A DNA stretch of 64,000 nt from Henricia sp. BOLD:AAB3569 (lineage: Eukaryota > Echinodermata > Asteroidea > Spinulosida > Echinasteridae), in the NCBI GenBank assembly GCA_037783545.1, contig JBBELK010000010.1, positions 682,001-746,000 of the forward strand. Direction: 5' to 3'. Numbering within the stretch: the first letter of the stretch is position 1; the number at the start of each line of letters is the position of its first letter. Positions 49,579-59,720 of the stretch are shown piece after piece. Position numbers and translations under genes: made by a program. The notes beneath the pieces are model-generated. The model was not told the DNA's origin. It made no database searches and saw only the letters and a program-made list of their open reading frames with translations.

Positions 49579-49984
49579 CAGTGATCTCCACTACCGGTTT
49601 TGTCCGGGCGCGCCGCCCGGACAAAATCATTAGAGGTAGGCCTACCGTTAGCGCCCGGACAAAAATTTGCCGCCCGGACAAAAACAAATTAATTTCTCCT
49701 CCAAAAAACTATGAAAGTACAGCCAAGTCATTCCAAAAGGAGGTGTAAATTCACCTAATGTGATTCCGTAGCCACTGGTGTCATTATCCGTCATTTACCT
49801 GTCATATCTATCGAAACGTCGACCCAAATTCGCATCGATAACGGCCAAGACAGTCTGCATTTGTTGAACATCGCCCTCAAGAGGCGAATGTGTTGACCTC
49901 TTGAGGGCGCTGCATGCCAACCACTGTACCATGTGTGTTCGTGGTTGTGTGTTTAGGTTAGTGCACCCCCAGTGGAGATCACTG
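49579..49984. mobile_element. MITE with CAGTGATCTCCACT termini, GTATA target duplication
   Basis: Exact 14-bp inverted ends at 49579-49592 and 49971-49984 are flanked by GTATA on both sides (49574-49578 and 49985-49989). Inside are three cgcccggacaaaa units and a 12-bp stem around gccctcaagagg. No transposase was found. It ends 93 bp before exon 6. Confidence 0.85.
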
Positions 49985-50077
49985 GTATAATTTCAAAAAA
50001 AAATTCCCAGGAAGTCATATACATGCACTCAACTTTTCAAAAATAACTGTTGCCCGTTGCCACGCTTGCTTTTACAG

Positions 50078-50295
50078 AGTGCAACTTTCGGCATGGCATC
50101 CCGAGGCCTTTCATGGCTTTAGTCCGGGATGCACTGGAATGGTCCAGAGCAGACAAGCAGGACAACACCACCCCAGACAACTGCCTGACAGATGACAACA
50201 GCTTTGCTGTCTTCATTACACACATTTCTGAAATAACAACTCTGAAGAGGAAGGAGTGTTACACAGGGGCTATGCTAGTTTTTACTAGCATGAAG
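50078..50295 (+). CDS. ParB-like gene, exon 6
   Basis: The acceptor is tgcttttacag. It enters in phase 1 and ends in phase 0 at a donor atgaag|gtacat, so 73 codons counting the split one. The peptide includes CNFRHGIPRPFMALVRDAL and a polar acidic stretch (SRADKQDNTTPDNCLTDDN), then FAVFITHISEITTLKRKEC. It follows the BEL/Pao-bearing intron. No domain is recognised. The donor lacks the usual A at +4 but is otherwise acceptable. Confidence 0.7.
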
Positions 50296-50856
50296 GTACA
50301 TTGGTTTTGATGCATTTGTAAAAATGGCTTTTCCAACCAATATCTTTAAACAGCTACAATTCTTCTGGAAGAAAAATCCAGCATTTGCACCTTTATGTGC
50401 ATAAATCACAAGCAATAGTGTGGTTTTGAAAATAAAATGTTCGTGATTTCTCATTGGGTATATTAATGATATGCGCGTGAATACGTGGCGCAATCATCAA
50501 AAAAAGAATTAAACAAATTCAGCAGCTACATATGTTTACCTACATGTATGTTTACACGCAAAAACCTCTGAGAATGTTTTTTGAAGAATATGATTTTAAA
50601 TTTTTTTTTTTTTTTTTGCGCAAAGCCATAGATATGCACAGTAATTGTGTGTTTGTATTACCACTGGGCGAATAGCTCTATTAATCACGATTATGCCCAT
50701 TTACCAACAAATTTAAAAGGCGATCTGTGCAAGTCACTTTTTTGTTGTGTATGCCAACTACATGTACATGTATTTCAATTCATTGTGTCCTTTAATTGTG
50801 CAAGCCAAAAGTATGACAAGCATGTTTTGAACCACTGCGATCAAGTACAACGACTG

Positions 50857-51022
50857 CAGCAGCCGATTTCACGAAATAGTGTGCAGCTTGCGCAACTTTT
50901 GAAAAATGGCGCAAGCCCCATAGCTTGCGTGTTATCATCTCTAAATTGTTGCGCGACTTACGCAATAAAATGTTGCGCAAGTGGGCTAACGCAACTGCGT
51001 AAGTTTAGTGAAATCGGCTGCA
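50857..51022. mobile_element. Foldback element, second family member
   Basis: It starts CAGCAGCCGATTTCACGAAA and ends gtgaaatcggctgc, the same termini as 3183-3305. The interior (cttgcgcaact, ttgcgcaagtggg) is an imperfect palindrome, more diverged and longer than the first copy. Confidence 0.8.
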
Positions 51023-51857
51023 GATATCCACGTGCCATCTTCTGCGTACGCCTGGTTCAAATAACTGTTTCATTGCGCTACTCATAAATTCACGATTACT
51101 CACAATTAATACATGCTATGTTACATTATGTAATGTGGTAGTAGCTACATGCACGGGTTGAAGAAGAATTACGGCAAACTTATGACGTCTAATCGCGGAG
51201 CAAGACCGTTTGATTTTCATTGGTCAAAGGTAATCGAGGTAGTTTTTGGGAGGGAAATACAAAATAATCCTTGCTGAAGTTCACCGTCTATGTATGCATT
51301 GTTTGAAAAAGAATCGGGACAGCACAGATTAGGCAAATTTCAGCTGTACAGCTAGTTGGTTACTCATACACACAAACGTGCATTTTGTTTTTTCATCCCT
51401 TTTGATACTTTGCCAACTACTCGCGATTAATGTTTACTCGTGAGTAATACCTGCAACTATTTGCGAGTAAAACAAATCCACTAGTCGCCCAGCGGTAGTT
51501 TGTATGTTTTACCAGACACTATGAAAAAAGAGCAGAAACTTCTTATTTCTAACAAAGTTCTAACAATTAGGCGAACTTGTACCGGCAAGCGTAAGTATTA
51601 AGGAACGTACCAACACAGACTGCAAATGCCATACAGTGTAATAGCTGTTTACAGAAATTATTGTGCAAGTTACAATGCAGGATATTCAGAATTAACACAG
51701 AACACTATTTATGGTTTTGAAAGACCCTACCTCGGTCAGTAAGAGTAGGTTTGGTAAACTTGTCCACTTTCTTGAATTGCGATTTTTTCACCCGATTCCA
51801 GTAAAACACAAAACTGTTGAACATATTTCCAAAGATTTCTGTTTATTTAACTATTAG

Positions 51858-52068
51858 ACCGAAGAAGACGACCTGAATAAGGCAGTGAAGGCAGTCAAGG
51901 ATGGGGGACAACCACAAGGAACCCTGACTGTCCTGGTTTCTACCTCAACAATAGAGAAGACAGAAAAAAGACTGAGGGAGCTTGGTTTCTTAGTGAAGAC
52001 ATGCATCTTCAAGTTCCTACAGGACAAACAAAGTGCGATTCCAGTCCAAATTAAGGCACTACTAATGG
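51858..52068 (+). CDS. ParB-like gene, exon 7 (donor in a transposon end)
   Basis: The acceptor is ttaactattag, phase 0. It encodes 70 codons plus one base (TEEDDLNKAVKAVKDGG, VLVSTSTIEKTEKRLRELG, IFKFLQDKQSAIPVQIKALL). The donor atg|G|GTAATT lies inside the left terminus of the element at 52067-52454, so the last one or two exonic bases come from the transposon. The exon body looks unmistakably coding. Read without the insertion, the frame would meet TGA eight codons later, so the ancestral donor must have been elsewhere. Confidence 0.65.
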
Positions 52069-52454
52069 GTAATTTCAAAAATTAGGGGTCAAAAATGTTT
52101 GGTGTCCAAGTTTAGTACGACACTCTCTGCTTCAAATAGGACCACAAATTCTCAATATTTTGTTTGCCGATTCCTCAAAAATATTAAAAACAAAGGACCA
52201 TCAAAGCTTATAATTTGTTCCATGGTATTGGATAGGAGTTTGGTGTCCCGGGTTACCTACGCCAATGAGAATTGGCTGTAGAATGAGTTTGCATTAACCT
52301 TGGTGCCATATCTATACACACAAACATTAAATTGGAGTGGCATTTGTTCAAATAAAAATAATGATTTTCTACTGGGAAACCACTTTCAATCATTACAAAC
52401 AATTTGAAATCTTAAAATGTCACACTTTTGGACCCCAAATTTTGGGAATTACCC
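52067..52454. mobile_element. MITE with GGGTAATT termini, TAAT target duplication, supplies a splice donor
   Basis: It starts GGGTAATTTC and ends GGAATTACCC, flanked by TAAT at 52063-52066 and 52455-52458. It is homologous to 11348-11763. Its first bases coincide with the 5' splice site of exon 7. Confidence 0.85.
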
Positions 52455-52639
52455 TAATACGAAAATTCTGAGGTCAACAAACAATAATTGGCAAATAAAA
52501 AGCTCAATAACTGATATTACTTCAGGTAATAAATATTCATCATGTAGCCGCGGTATTTCAGCAACTCAGTTGATTGATAATAGTATACATGTATATAATG
52601 TTGACTGCAATGAGGGACATGGTTAAGATTACAGGCATT

Positions 52640-52718
52640 CGGTGATCTTAAAGCCATGACTATACACCAAGACGGAAGCCGAGGGGCATAGTCAATAGTC
52701 ATAGATTCAAGATCACCG
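52640..52718. repeat. Hairpin in intron 7
   Basis: cggtgatctt...gccatgactat on the left pairs with atagtcatagattcaagatcaccg on the right. It resembles the aagatcacc hairpins at 58.1-58.3 kb. Confidence 0.65.
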
Positions 52719-52940
52719 AGGGCCTATAATATTAATCACGACCCCAATAAACAGCAGTCAATACTTGTTTTATATACTACTGGTGCACAATTATGCTACA
52801 CACGTAAAGTGCTCATCCGGAACCTGCTAAATCAACTATGCCCAGTGCACGACAGACTATGTGTGGGGCATAGTCAAAATTCTACAGGCATATAACAGTA
52901 TTAAACAAAAATGGACAATATTGTCTTCCTTTCATTCCAG

Positions 52941-53111
52941 ATCCTCAGCAAGGGCACATGAACATGGCATTAGTTGCAACGTGGAGACACGATGGCGCGA
53001 CCTTGCCGCTGCAGCAGCAGAGCCATGTTTTGGTCAAGGGAGATATGCTCGCATACATCATTCAAACTAACACCTCCATGCAGGATTGGATCATAGATCT
53101 GACAGATAAAG
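52941..53111 (+). CDS. ParB-like gene, exon 8
   Basis: The acceptor is cctttcattccag with a good pyrimidine tract, phase 1 in and phase 1 out. The peptide reads DPQQGHMNMALVATWRHDGA, then a Gln-rich turn and HVLVKGDMLAYIIQTNTSM, and ends near DWIIDLTDK. The only fitting donor is aaag|gcaagc, a GC-type 5' splice site. Joining there to exon 9 keeps the frame. Confidence 0.65.
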
Positions 53112-53139
53112 GCAAGCCAAACATTTTCCTTTTTTAGTC

Positions 53140-53300
53140 TTGCGATAGAGATGGACAAATGTCTGTGATTTAGGGAAATTCGGATGGAGTGAAAAACACT
53201 TGGCTAAACTGGGATTTGAACCGCGGACCTGCGTGTAGTGTACATATGCCATACCAATTGAGCTATGAAGGTAAGTGGTGGTTTCGAAACAGTAGGGAGG
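53140..53300 (-). mobile_element. tRNA-derived SINE-like sequence
   Basis: On the - strand an A-box (TAGCTCAATTGG, from + 53264 to 53253) perfectly fits TRGCNNARYNGG, and a B-box (GGTTCAAATCC, + 53221 to 53211) follows at tRNA-like spacing. The acceptor and T stems do not pair properly, so it is not a functional tRNA gene. The extent of the SINE body is a guess. Confidence 0.6.
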
Positions 53301-55126
53301 TTTTGCAATGTGACGAATACGGATATGATAACGGTAACTGTTCATGTTGATGCACACATTGAATTGGGTTTCGCACTGCATGAATTGTACGTGTAAAATT
53401 ATCTGCTAAATCTGTTCTGCGCTTGGATCTGTTTTCAGCAGATTCTTTCTCTTTTACATGGGCATGACTCCTTAAACAGCTAGTATCCCCCCGTCCACAT
53501 TGTTTAAGTTCTCATGTTTATCATGGAGGTGTATGTGTCTACTACACCATCACAACTCGATTTCCACCGAAAATAAACAGCCTTTTGTTTAAAACGCAAA
53601 GCAGTTCCGACCCTCTTCACCCGAAATTCTGAAACGCTTGAGGTCACTTGGTTTGTTGATAAACAGGGTTTTGACGTCATCCTGAGAAGAACACAAAACG
53701 GCCTGTGAAGTGTTGAATGGAAAACATATGGAGTGAATGTTCATCATGCCTGTTTTACCCTTGTAATTCAAAATACAAACGTGAAAAATACTTGATGTAC
53801 ACAGAAAATAAATACTGCGTCAAGTGACTCACTTTTGGACAATTTATGTGAGTCTTAATAAATTTGACTCGGATTTGGAATATATACATGTTACAAGACT
53901 CGTTTGAAATTACAAAGTGAGTCAATATGAGATTGACTCACTATGAATGCTCGTAGTTGACTCAGATGTGCCTTCAAAATGAGTCTCGTTTGTCTTGTGA
54001 CTCGGTGCTGAGTCAATTTTCCGCGCCCGTGCGGACGCACTTGGGAAACCCGTTTGTGCGCCGCTCGCAGAAACCGTCAGGCGGCCATTGTTTTCTTCGA
54101 GCAGCGAGCAGACTTTCTTCGACCAGTTGCAGACTTCGATGCCCTATTTTCCGATTTCAGGTATAGTTTCACGCTCAAATGTTACGTTTAGGCCTATATA
54201 ACGAATCTGATATCTGCTTCATATGACTCAGTTTGTTTAGTTGGCGTCGGTAGGCAATTTAAGCATGATTTAAGTAATGTCGTGTCTGGTGTACTTTACG
54301 CTATGCCGGCATTCGTACGTTGCTTTTACGTTACGAGGACACGCTTTGTAGTTCACCCATTAGGCGCGCGCCTACTTTCAATTGGCAAATATGTTTTCCT
54401 GTAATAAAATCAATTCATCAACATAATTAATTCTTCGTTTCCTACCATGGACAATTTGTTCCAATTTTGAAAATTAGAGTTTCTTAATTCTTTTGTGGTC
54501 TTAATGATCGCACGCGCGATCCAATTGAAAACACGTCATAGCCACGGCTCAATTTTTTAATGAAATGCATTTACTATTTATTAATTAACCCTAAAATAAC
54601 CCCTTGGTCCTATGGAAAATTGTGTGCAAACTGGAGAATTTGGTACGGTAACCGTTGGGGTTAATGAATTAGGGACGTCAGCGTTCCATACTAAAAGCCA
54701 AGCTTGGATACTCTCACCACCATTATTTTACTGATGCTCCCAAATTTACACCATGCAAGTCACAAGAATAGGCCTACATGTATATTTGTAGGATTCCATT
54801 TGTTTGGGCTGCTTGCTTTCAGAGTGTCCGTGCAAACCTGATACAATTCTCACACAGTCATATGGCTGTGTGGGAGCATACATGTGTGCTTATGGGAGGT
54901 GTCGAGTCGTTGTAGGCCTATTTCGGCACCATGGAGAGTACAACTTTTACTGATTCTCAACATCAGAAGTTTAGAGTATAGTTAAATGTAGGCCTACGTG
55001 CCAATCTAAAGATATTCGGCCAGGACCGGGAAACAATATTAAGCAGTTATGTTTTCTTATACGTGATGCTGAGTTTGGTATACTAGTACATCAGTGACAA
55101 AAGGTTGTGCTGTATATTCTGCAGAT

Positions 55127-56489
55127 ATTCATGGAGTTTGATCGACTGATGGACAGTAGAGCCATGGAGCGGTTGATGAGTGGCCGGGCCAAGCTTACAA
55201 CAGAAAGACATACCCCTGACCATTTCAACCGATCGAAACTCTGCGAGTAGAACTAACTGCTGAAATGGTATCTACAGATGTAAGTGACTTCATTATACAA
55301 TGTAGCATATACATGCAGGAATTCTGTTATTGGTTTATAATGGTATGATTTTTACATGTAAAATTTTAATTTCACATGTAAAAATCATACCATGTAAAAA
55401 TCATACCAATTTCAACAGTCGGCTTCAAGTACTTAAAAGTACTTGAAGCCGACTGTTGAAATTGGTGTATGAATATGTTCCACCATGGAGCTACTATACA
55501 TGTACTGCCTCTCTACATGTTTTCATACCACCATTACATCATGACAAAGTCATAGGCCTACATTTTTTCTAATGTCATTTACATGTATTCGATTTTGTTT
55601 AATAGGAGTGGTTTCACTGATACGGATCATTTGCCGTGCGTCATCTTCTGTTTGGGGAAAGGCTGGAGGTTATACTTCATCCTGAGAGCAAGGTAATAAT
55701 GCAGTCATCATTTGTATCGTACCCCAATCACCACAAGCTCCACCAACTTAAATTGTGGATTGTCGGGTTTTAAATAACAGTCTCTTTCAGTGTACATATA
55801 TGCAGACGCAAGGTTCATGTTTCATAACAAATAGCATCATGTTTTCCTTGTTTTCATTTAAAGGAACTGGCAACACCAAGTGGACACAGTAAATCATGCA
55901 TACACTGGAGACTACCCTTTGAGTGTCTTGGACCATGGAGGACAGAAACAGACCAAGCTGATTTGACTAAATTGCAGAAGGCCAGACCATATGCAGAACA
56001 AACAACTTCTCTTCAGCCATGTGCCTCTTGACATCTCCATTAGCGTATACTGCAAGAAATTAGTGAACACTCTGACTTTCATTCAAAAGGTACAGGATAA
56101 AACACCCACTCCACCAAAAGTCTGTGTAACTTTCTGATATGTGCAGACCTAATTTGATGAGATTCTTAATGATCAAAACCATTTTAATGCTTTTCATGCA
56201 TTTGTTGTACATAAGGATCGAGGATCAAGAAAACATGTTTGACGTTTAGAATGTTTACAAAAATTTCGACACGTTGGACCCCAGATCACCTCTTACGCAT
56301 CTAACTTTGTTTATACAGATATTCTCTCTGAACGAATTTGTAAAGCATTTACTTTATTTTAATGAAAAACATCAGACTTTGAACTTTAGACATCGACAAC
56401 CCTGTGAAAAACGTCGTTATATGCTGTACAGCTGTTTTTGCGCCTTGTCTATAGACTTGCCCAAGTCTGACTTTGCGTTTGGTGTGTGA
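55127..56489 (+). pseudogene. Decayed multi-exon coding unit inside the transposon
   Basis: Exon-like pieces: about 55127-55279 (MEFDRLMDSRAMERLMSG, then frame breakage), 55606-55692 (SGFTDTDHLPCVIFCLGKG) and 55864-56089. The last continues the same frame (NWQHQVDTVNHAYTGDYPL) through a single TGA at 55964 into HVPLDISISVYCKKLVNTL. A possible last piece is 56319-56489. Splice consensus is present at most ends and phases agree between the second and third pieces. A GT donor after a CpG-rich stretch at about 54000-54162 may be a first exon, and AATAAA lies near 56706. I do not recognise the protein. It could be a degenerate transposase or a captured host gene. Confidence 0.5.
55407..55466. repeat. 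Perfect 29-bp arm palindrome
   Basis: ccaatttcaacagtcggctt...tactt pairs exactly with its complement from 55438 around two bases. Immediately upstream, a second short inverted pair (ggtatgatttttacatgt) is present. They lie inside the 3.8-kb transposon. Confidence 0.85.
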
Positions 56490-57654
56490 TCTGCGGCGTG
56501 CAACGCGCACTCTGGACTAGTGGCATGTCAAATCTCTTTTCTTTTGTCTCGGAAGACTTTCCCGAGATAGAAGACACAAGATTGGACAGGCCACCGGGAT
56601 GGAGGGCAAGTTGTGTGCTGTGCGCCGCAGACCAGACAGGGGACAGACTTGGACAAATCTATGCCTGGAATTATTTCGGACCGAAATAATTAACAGTAAT
56701 TGTTAATAAAACAGTAGTAAACGTTGGTCCATTGTTTTCCCATTTGAAAGCAAATAACGTTTGTTTCTAGAAAAACATCAAAACAAACTTTCTATTTTCC
56801 GAGGTGCCACACCCAAAACGCACGGCCTGTATATCTTTAAGGCGTTTGTCTTAAGTCTTCTGAAGGGGTTCTGAGCTTTTTGGTTCTTTTGGTTTTTTTT
56901 TTGCTGACATTTTTCTTGTTAAGAGTGTAAATATATCAGAGCAACAAAGGAAATAATTAACAATTTGAGAGAGGAAATTTTCAGCAGTCAATCGTGACAA
57001 AGATATGTGAATATTTCGATGTCAACTCATAACATTCGTTTGTGAAAAAAATTGCGTTTCCTCTGATGCTCGGTATAATCATACTGACGTTGAGACGATA
57101 TAGAACATCACTGCATAAATGGTTTGCATAATTAGACGTTTTCCCTTTGAACTGAGGTTTCATAAAATTGTATGGAAACGCCACGGAGCTCATGTAGTTG
57201 AATAAAAAGGCACAAATGGCGAGGTTCGCTATAACTCACTTCATGTCTGTCACTGTGTTTTATTACACGTCTTAATTTCTATCTGAGTAATGTGACTCAT
57301 TTATGATGACTCAGTTAGAAAGTAAAATTGAGTCAATAGACCCACATATAATTCCGAGTCATTTGACTCTTTTTAAGTGAGTAAAGTGACTCACTTGAGT
57401 CCAACAGTGTGTCACTACACGGACAAAATGATGACTCAGTTAGAAAGTAAAATTGAGTCAATAGACCCACATATAATTCCTCGCCGAGTCATTTGACTCT
57501 TTTTTAGTGAGTAAAGTGACTCACTTGAGTCCAACAGTGTGTCACTACACGGACAAACTGATGACTCACCCAAATGAGTCAGTTGACTCAGTATTTATTT
57601 TCTGTGTAATATGACAATAATCTACTATTACCTTTTTGTGAAAAAAAGGTTAAA

Positions 57655-57680
57655 ATTTTAGCACAATATTGTGCTAAAAT
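57655..57680. repeat. 26-bp perfect palindrome upstream of exon 9
   Basis: atttagcaca-atatt-type palindrome (attttagcacaat and complement), 35 bp before the exon 9 acceptor. It could fold in the pre-mRNA near the branch region. Confidence 0.75.
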
Positions 57681-57714
57681 AAGTACTAAAATGTAATGTT
57701 TAATTTTGTTTCAG

Positions 57715-57794
57715 AGCTTAAAGTTACTGCCTGTTGCCTGCTCATTCCATTGTTGATGGCCGAAAAGGATCCGACTATAGATGTCATTGACAAG
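57715..57794 (+). CDS. ParB-like gene, exon 9
   Basis: The acceptor is ttttgtttcag, entered in phase 1 and left in phase 0 at aag|gtaact: 27 codons including the split one. The peptide begins ELKVTACCLLIPLLMAEKDP and ends DVIDK. It lies 108 bp from the right end of the 3.8-kb transposon. It is short, so it is supported mainly by phase and strong splice sites. Confidence 0.6.
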
Positions 57795-58138
57795 GTAACT
57801 TAATTGTCTAATGTAATTTCAAGGCTCATGGCTGTGCTGCCCGATGCATCATAGCTGGTGGTGGTAAAAGGGGTTGCAGTAATAGATTATTTAACTGTTC
57901 AGTACTATTATTTAACTGTTCAATACTTTAGTTTTATCGAAGACTATTCCGAGGAAAACTGGAACAACAAATTACCTTTTGTTAAAACACAAAAATTCAT
58001 CTGATGTTTGAGACGAATGGGGGAGCAAATAAAGCCGAAGGGGTAACCCTTTGTCACATATCTTGCTGCACAATGCTTCCCTAATTTATAGAGCAACTAT
58101 TAAAGCTTTGTGTGAAAATTAAATAAAGCTGAAAATAG

Positions 58139-58657
58139 TATACAAATATTGACTGCTCATGAGGGTGATGGTGCAAACTATCGTCCCGAGGTGATCTTGA
58201 GATGGCATGCCTGCTATTTTCCCGAGGCTGCAAATAGCAGGCATGCCATGTCAAGATCACCTAGGGGCGGTATAGTTTGCACCATCACCCAAATATAGAG
58301 CAGTCCATATTTGTTTTATATACATGTACCTCATACATTGATTTTTTGTGTCAAATGATTGGTATTTTTTGACAAAATTAAGTTAACCGAGAGCAAGCCA
58401 AAATGCACATTGTCTGCGTGAACTACTGGTTGCTTGACGCAAACGCCCGCTTGCTGACACACGCACACATACTGGCACATGCGTGCATGATATTCTGTAC
58501 GCCCTGCGGAATAGTACTTTAAAACGTATTATCCTTTGACCTTGATGCGAAAGGTCAGACAATAGTTGCGCACGGAAAAGATTGAATTAATCCATGTCGC
58601 GTGATCTGCTTTTAACCAATCGGTGAACGAGAATCATTGTATGAGGTATATAATATT
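58139..58657 (+). repeat. Left arm of inverted repeat flanking exon 10
   Basis: It contains an outer hairpin (atcaccc and gggtgat ends, aagatcacct, ggcatgcc) and an inner segment bounded by tatacatgtacctcatacattg and attgtatgaggtatataa. The whole arrangement recurs in reverse at 59035-59720. Confidence 0.8.
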
Positions 58658-58709
58658 TAATATTTCAGTTAACTGATTATTGCTATATTTTTTACTTGCA
58701 TTTGAACAG

Positions 58710-58881
58710 GAGCCTATAGTTCCAACCCCTAACCTGGTCATCAAGGGAAACCCCTTCACCACAGTGGACCTTGCCATCAAAATGGATGGAACCGTTCTGT
58801 GCACCACCAGCAATATACCATTGGGCGTTTCTGCAACCTTTGCAGCTTTGTATGTGTATGGTGTAGAATATCCTCGGCAGG
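58710..58881 (+). CDS. ParB-like gene, exon 10 (C-terminal region)
   Basis: The acceptor is catttgaacag, phase 0. The exon encodes 57 codons plus one base to a donor cag|G|GTAAAA. Conserved-looking pieces are PTPNLVIKGNPFTTVDLAIK, then TFAALYVYGVEYP. The hydrophobic-aromatic LYVYGVEYP end looks like a domain C-terminus. If the donor is not used, the frame continues 15 codons to TAA at 58923-58925, giving an alternative end. No terminal exon with matching phase 1 was convincingly found downstream. Confidence 0.7.
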
Positions 58882-59034
58882 GTAAAAACACCCCTTTTTT
58901 ATTAGCAGTACCTTGCACGTCTTAACCAAAACAAGTCCTTGCCTGCCAAGGTACAGCGTTTTATAAATGCAATTTCCCACTAAATGCCAAGGAAATTTAT
59001 ATTACCATGCCTCATACATAATCATTAGAGCAAA

Positions 59035-59720
59035 TTCTTATTATATACCTCATATATTGAGTCTCGTTCACTGATTGGTTAAAAGCAGATCACCTGACAT
59101 GTATTAGTTGAACCATTCCTGAGGGCAACTAAACAAAAGTACTATTGTTCGACCTTTTGTGTCATAGATCAAAGGATAGTACATTTTTGCGCAACTAAAA
59201 AGTACTATTGTTTGACCTTTTGCGTCATAGGTCAAAGGTGTGTCAGCACATGCGGGCGTACGCGAGAAGCAACTAGAAGTGATGTTCGCATTCACGTGGA
59301 AAATGTGCATTTTGGCTTGCGCTCGGCTTTCAGAAAACTAAATTTTGTCCAAAAATACTAATCATTTGACATATAAGATCAATGTATGAGGTATATAAAA
59401 CAAATATTGACTGCTCTTTATTCGGGTGTTGCAAATTACCGCCCCCCTCTGTGATTTTGAGACGGCAGGCTTGCTATTTTCCCTCGGCCAACGGCCTCAG
59501 GGAAAATATCAGGCATGCCATCTAAAAATAACCTCGGGACGATAGTTTCAAACATGCAACTTTTCAGCTGATTTCCTCTTTTTTGTTTGTCTCATTGAAA
59601 ATTTAAAAAACACTGTACAAAGTTGGCGATTTTTTGCATTTTGCTCTTTTTGTAATGACACAGTTGCATGCCTGTAGTTTGCACCAACACCCTCATGAGC
59701 TGTCAATATTTGTATTCTAG
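59035..59720 (-). repeat. Right arm of inverted repeat flanking exon 10
   Basis: In reverse, this aligns with 58139-58657: aaatattgacagctcatgag, ggtgcaaacta, aaatgtgcattttggcttgc and aaaagcagatcac all match. The arms leave a spacer of 58658-59034 that contains only exon 10 and its splice sites. Confidence 0.8.

Larger units (their letters stand above)
53800..57606 (+). mobile_element. 3.8-kb DNA transposon, TA target duplication, TGACTCA-rich ends
   Basis: The terminal repeats start CACAGAAAATAAATACTG and agree over about 33 bp with two mismatches. TA flanks both ends (53798-53799 and 57607-57608). The outer 200-300 bp on each side are packed with TGACTCA/TGAGTCA words in both orientations. 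Near the right end a unit of about 124 bp is duplicated (57305, 57429). The interior carries a decayed multi-exon unit ending in AATAAA. It occupies most of intron 8. No recognised transposase domain was found. Confidence 0.8.
3825..58925 (+). other. Ten-exon gene encoding a ParB-like metazoan protein (gene span)
   Basis: Exons were found by eye at 3825-3882, 4040-4159, 5485-5992, 39534-39653, 40040-40268, 50078-50295, 51858-52068, 52941-53111, 57715-57794 and 58710-58881. Phases match at all nine junctions provided one base is missing within exon 3. The introns are about 157, 1325, 33541, 386, 9809, 1562, 872, 4603 and 915 bp. The largest are enlarged by transposons, including a BEL/Pao element and a 3.8-kb DNA transposon. 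The exons total 1887 nt. The N-terminal third resembles the ParB/sulfiredoxin fold, in which a GG-x-H motif forms part of a nucleotide-binding or catalytic site. The rest matches no domain I can name. The last exon, the UTRs and the promoter are uncertain. The frameshift could mean a pseudogene, an allele or an assembly error. Confidence 0.7.

Noticed and set aside
53200-53275. tRNA gene on the - strand
   Set aside because: The A- and B-boxes are good, but the acceptor and T stems do not pair, so it is called SINE-like instead.
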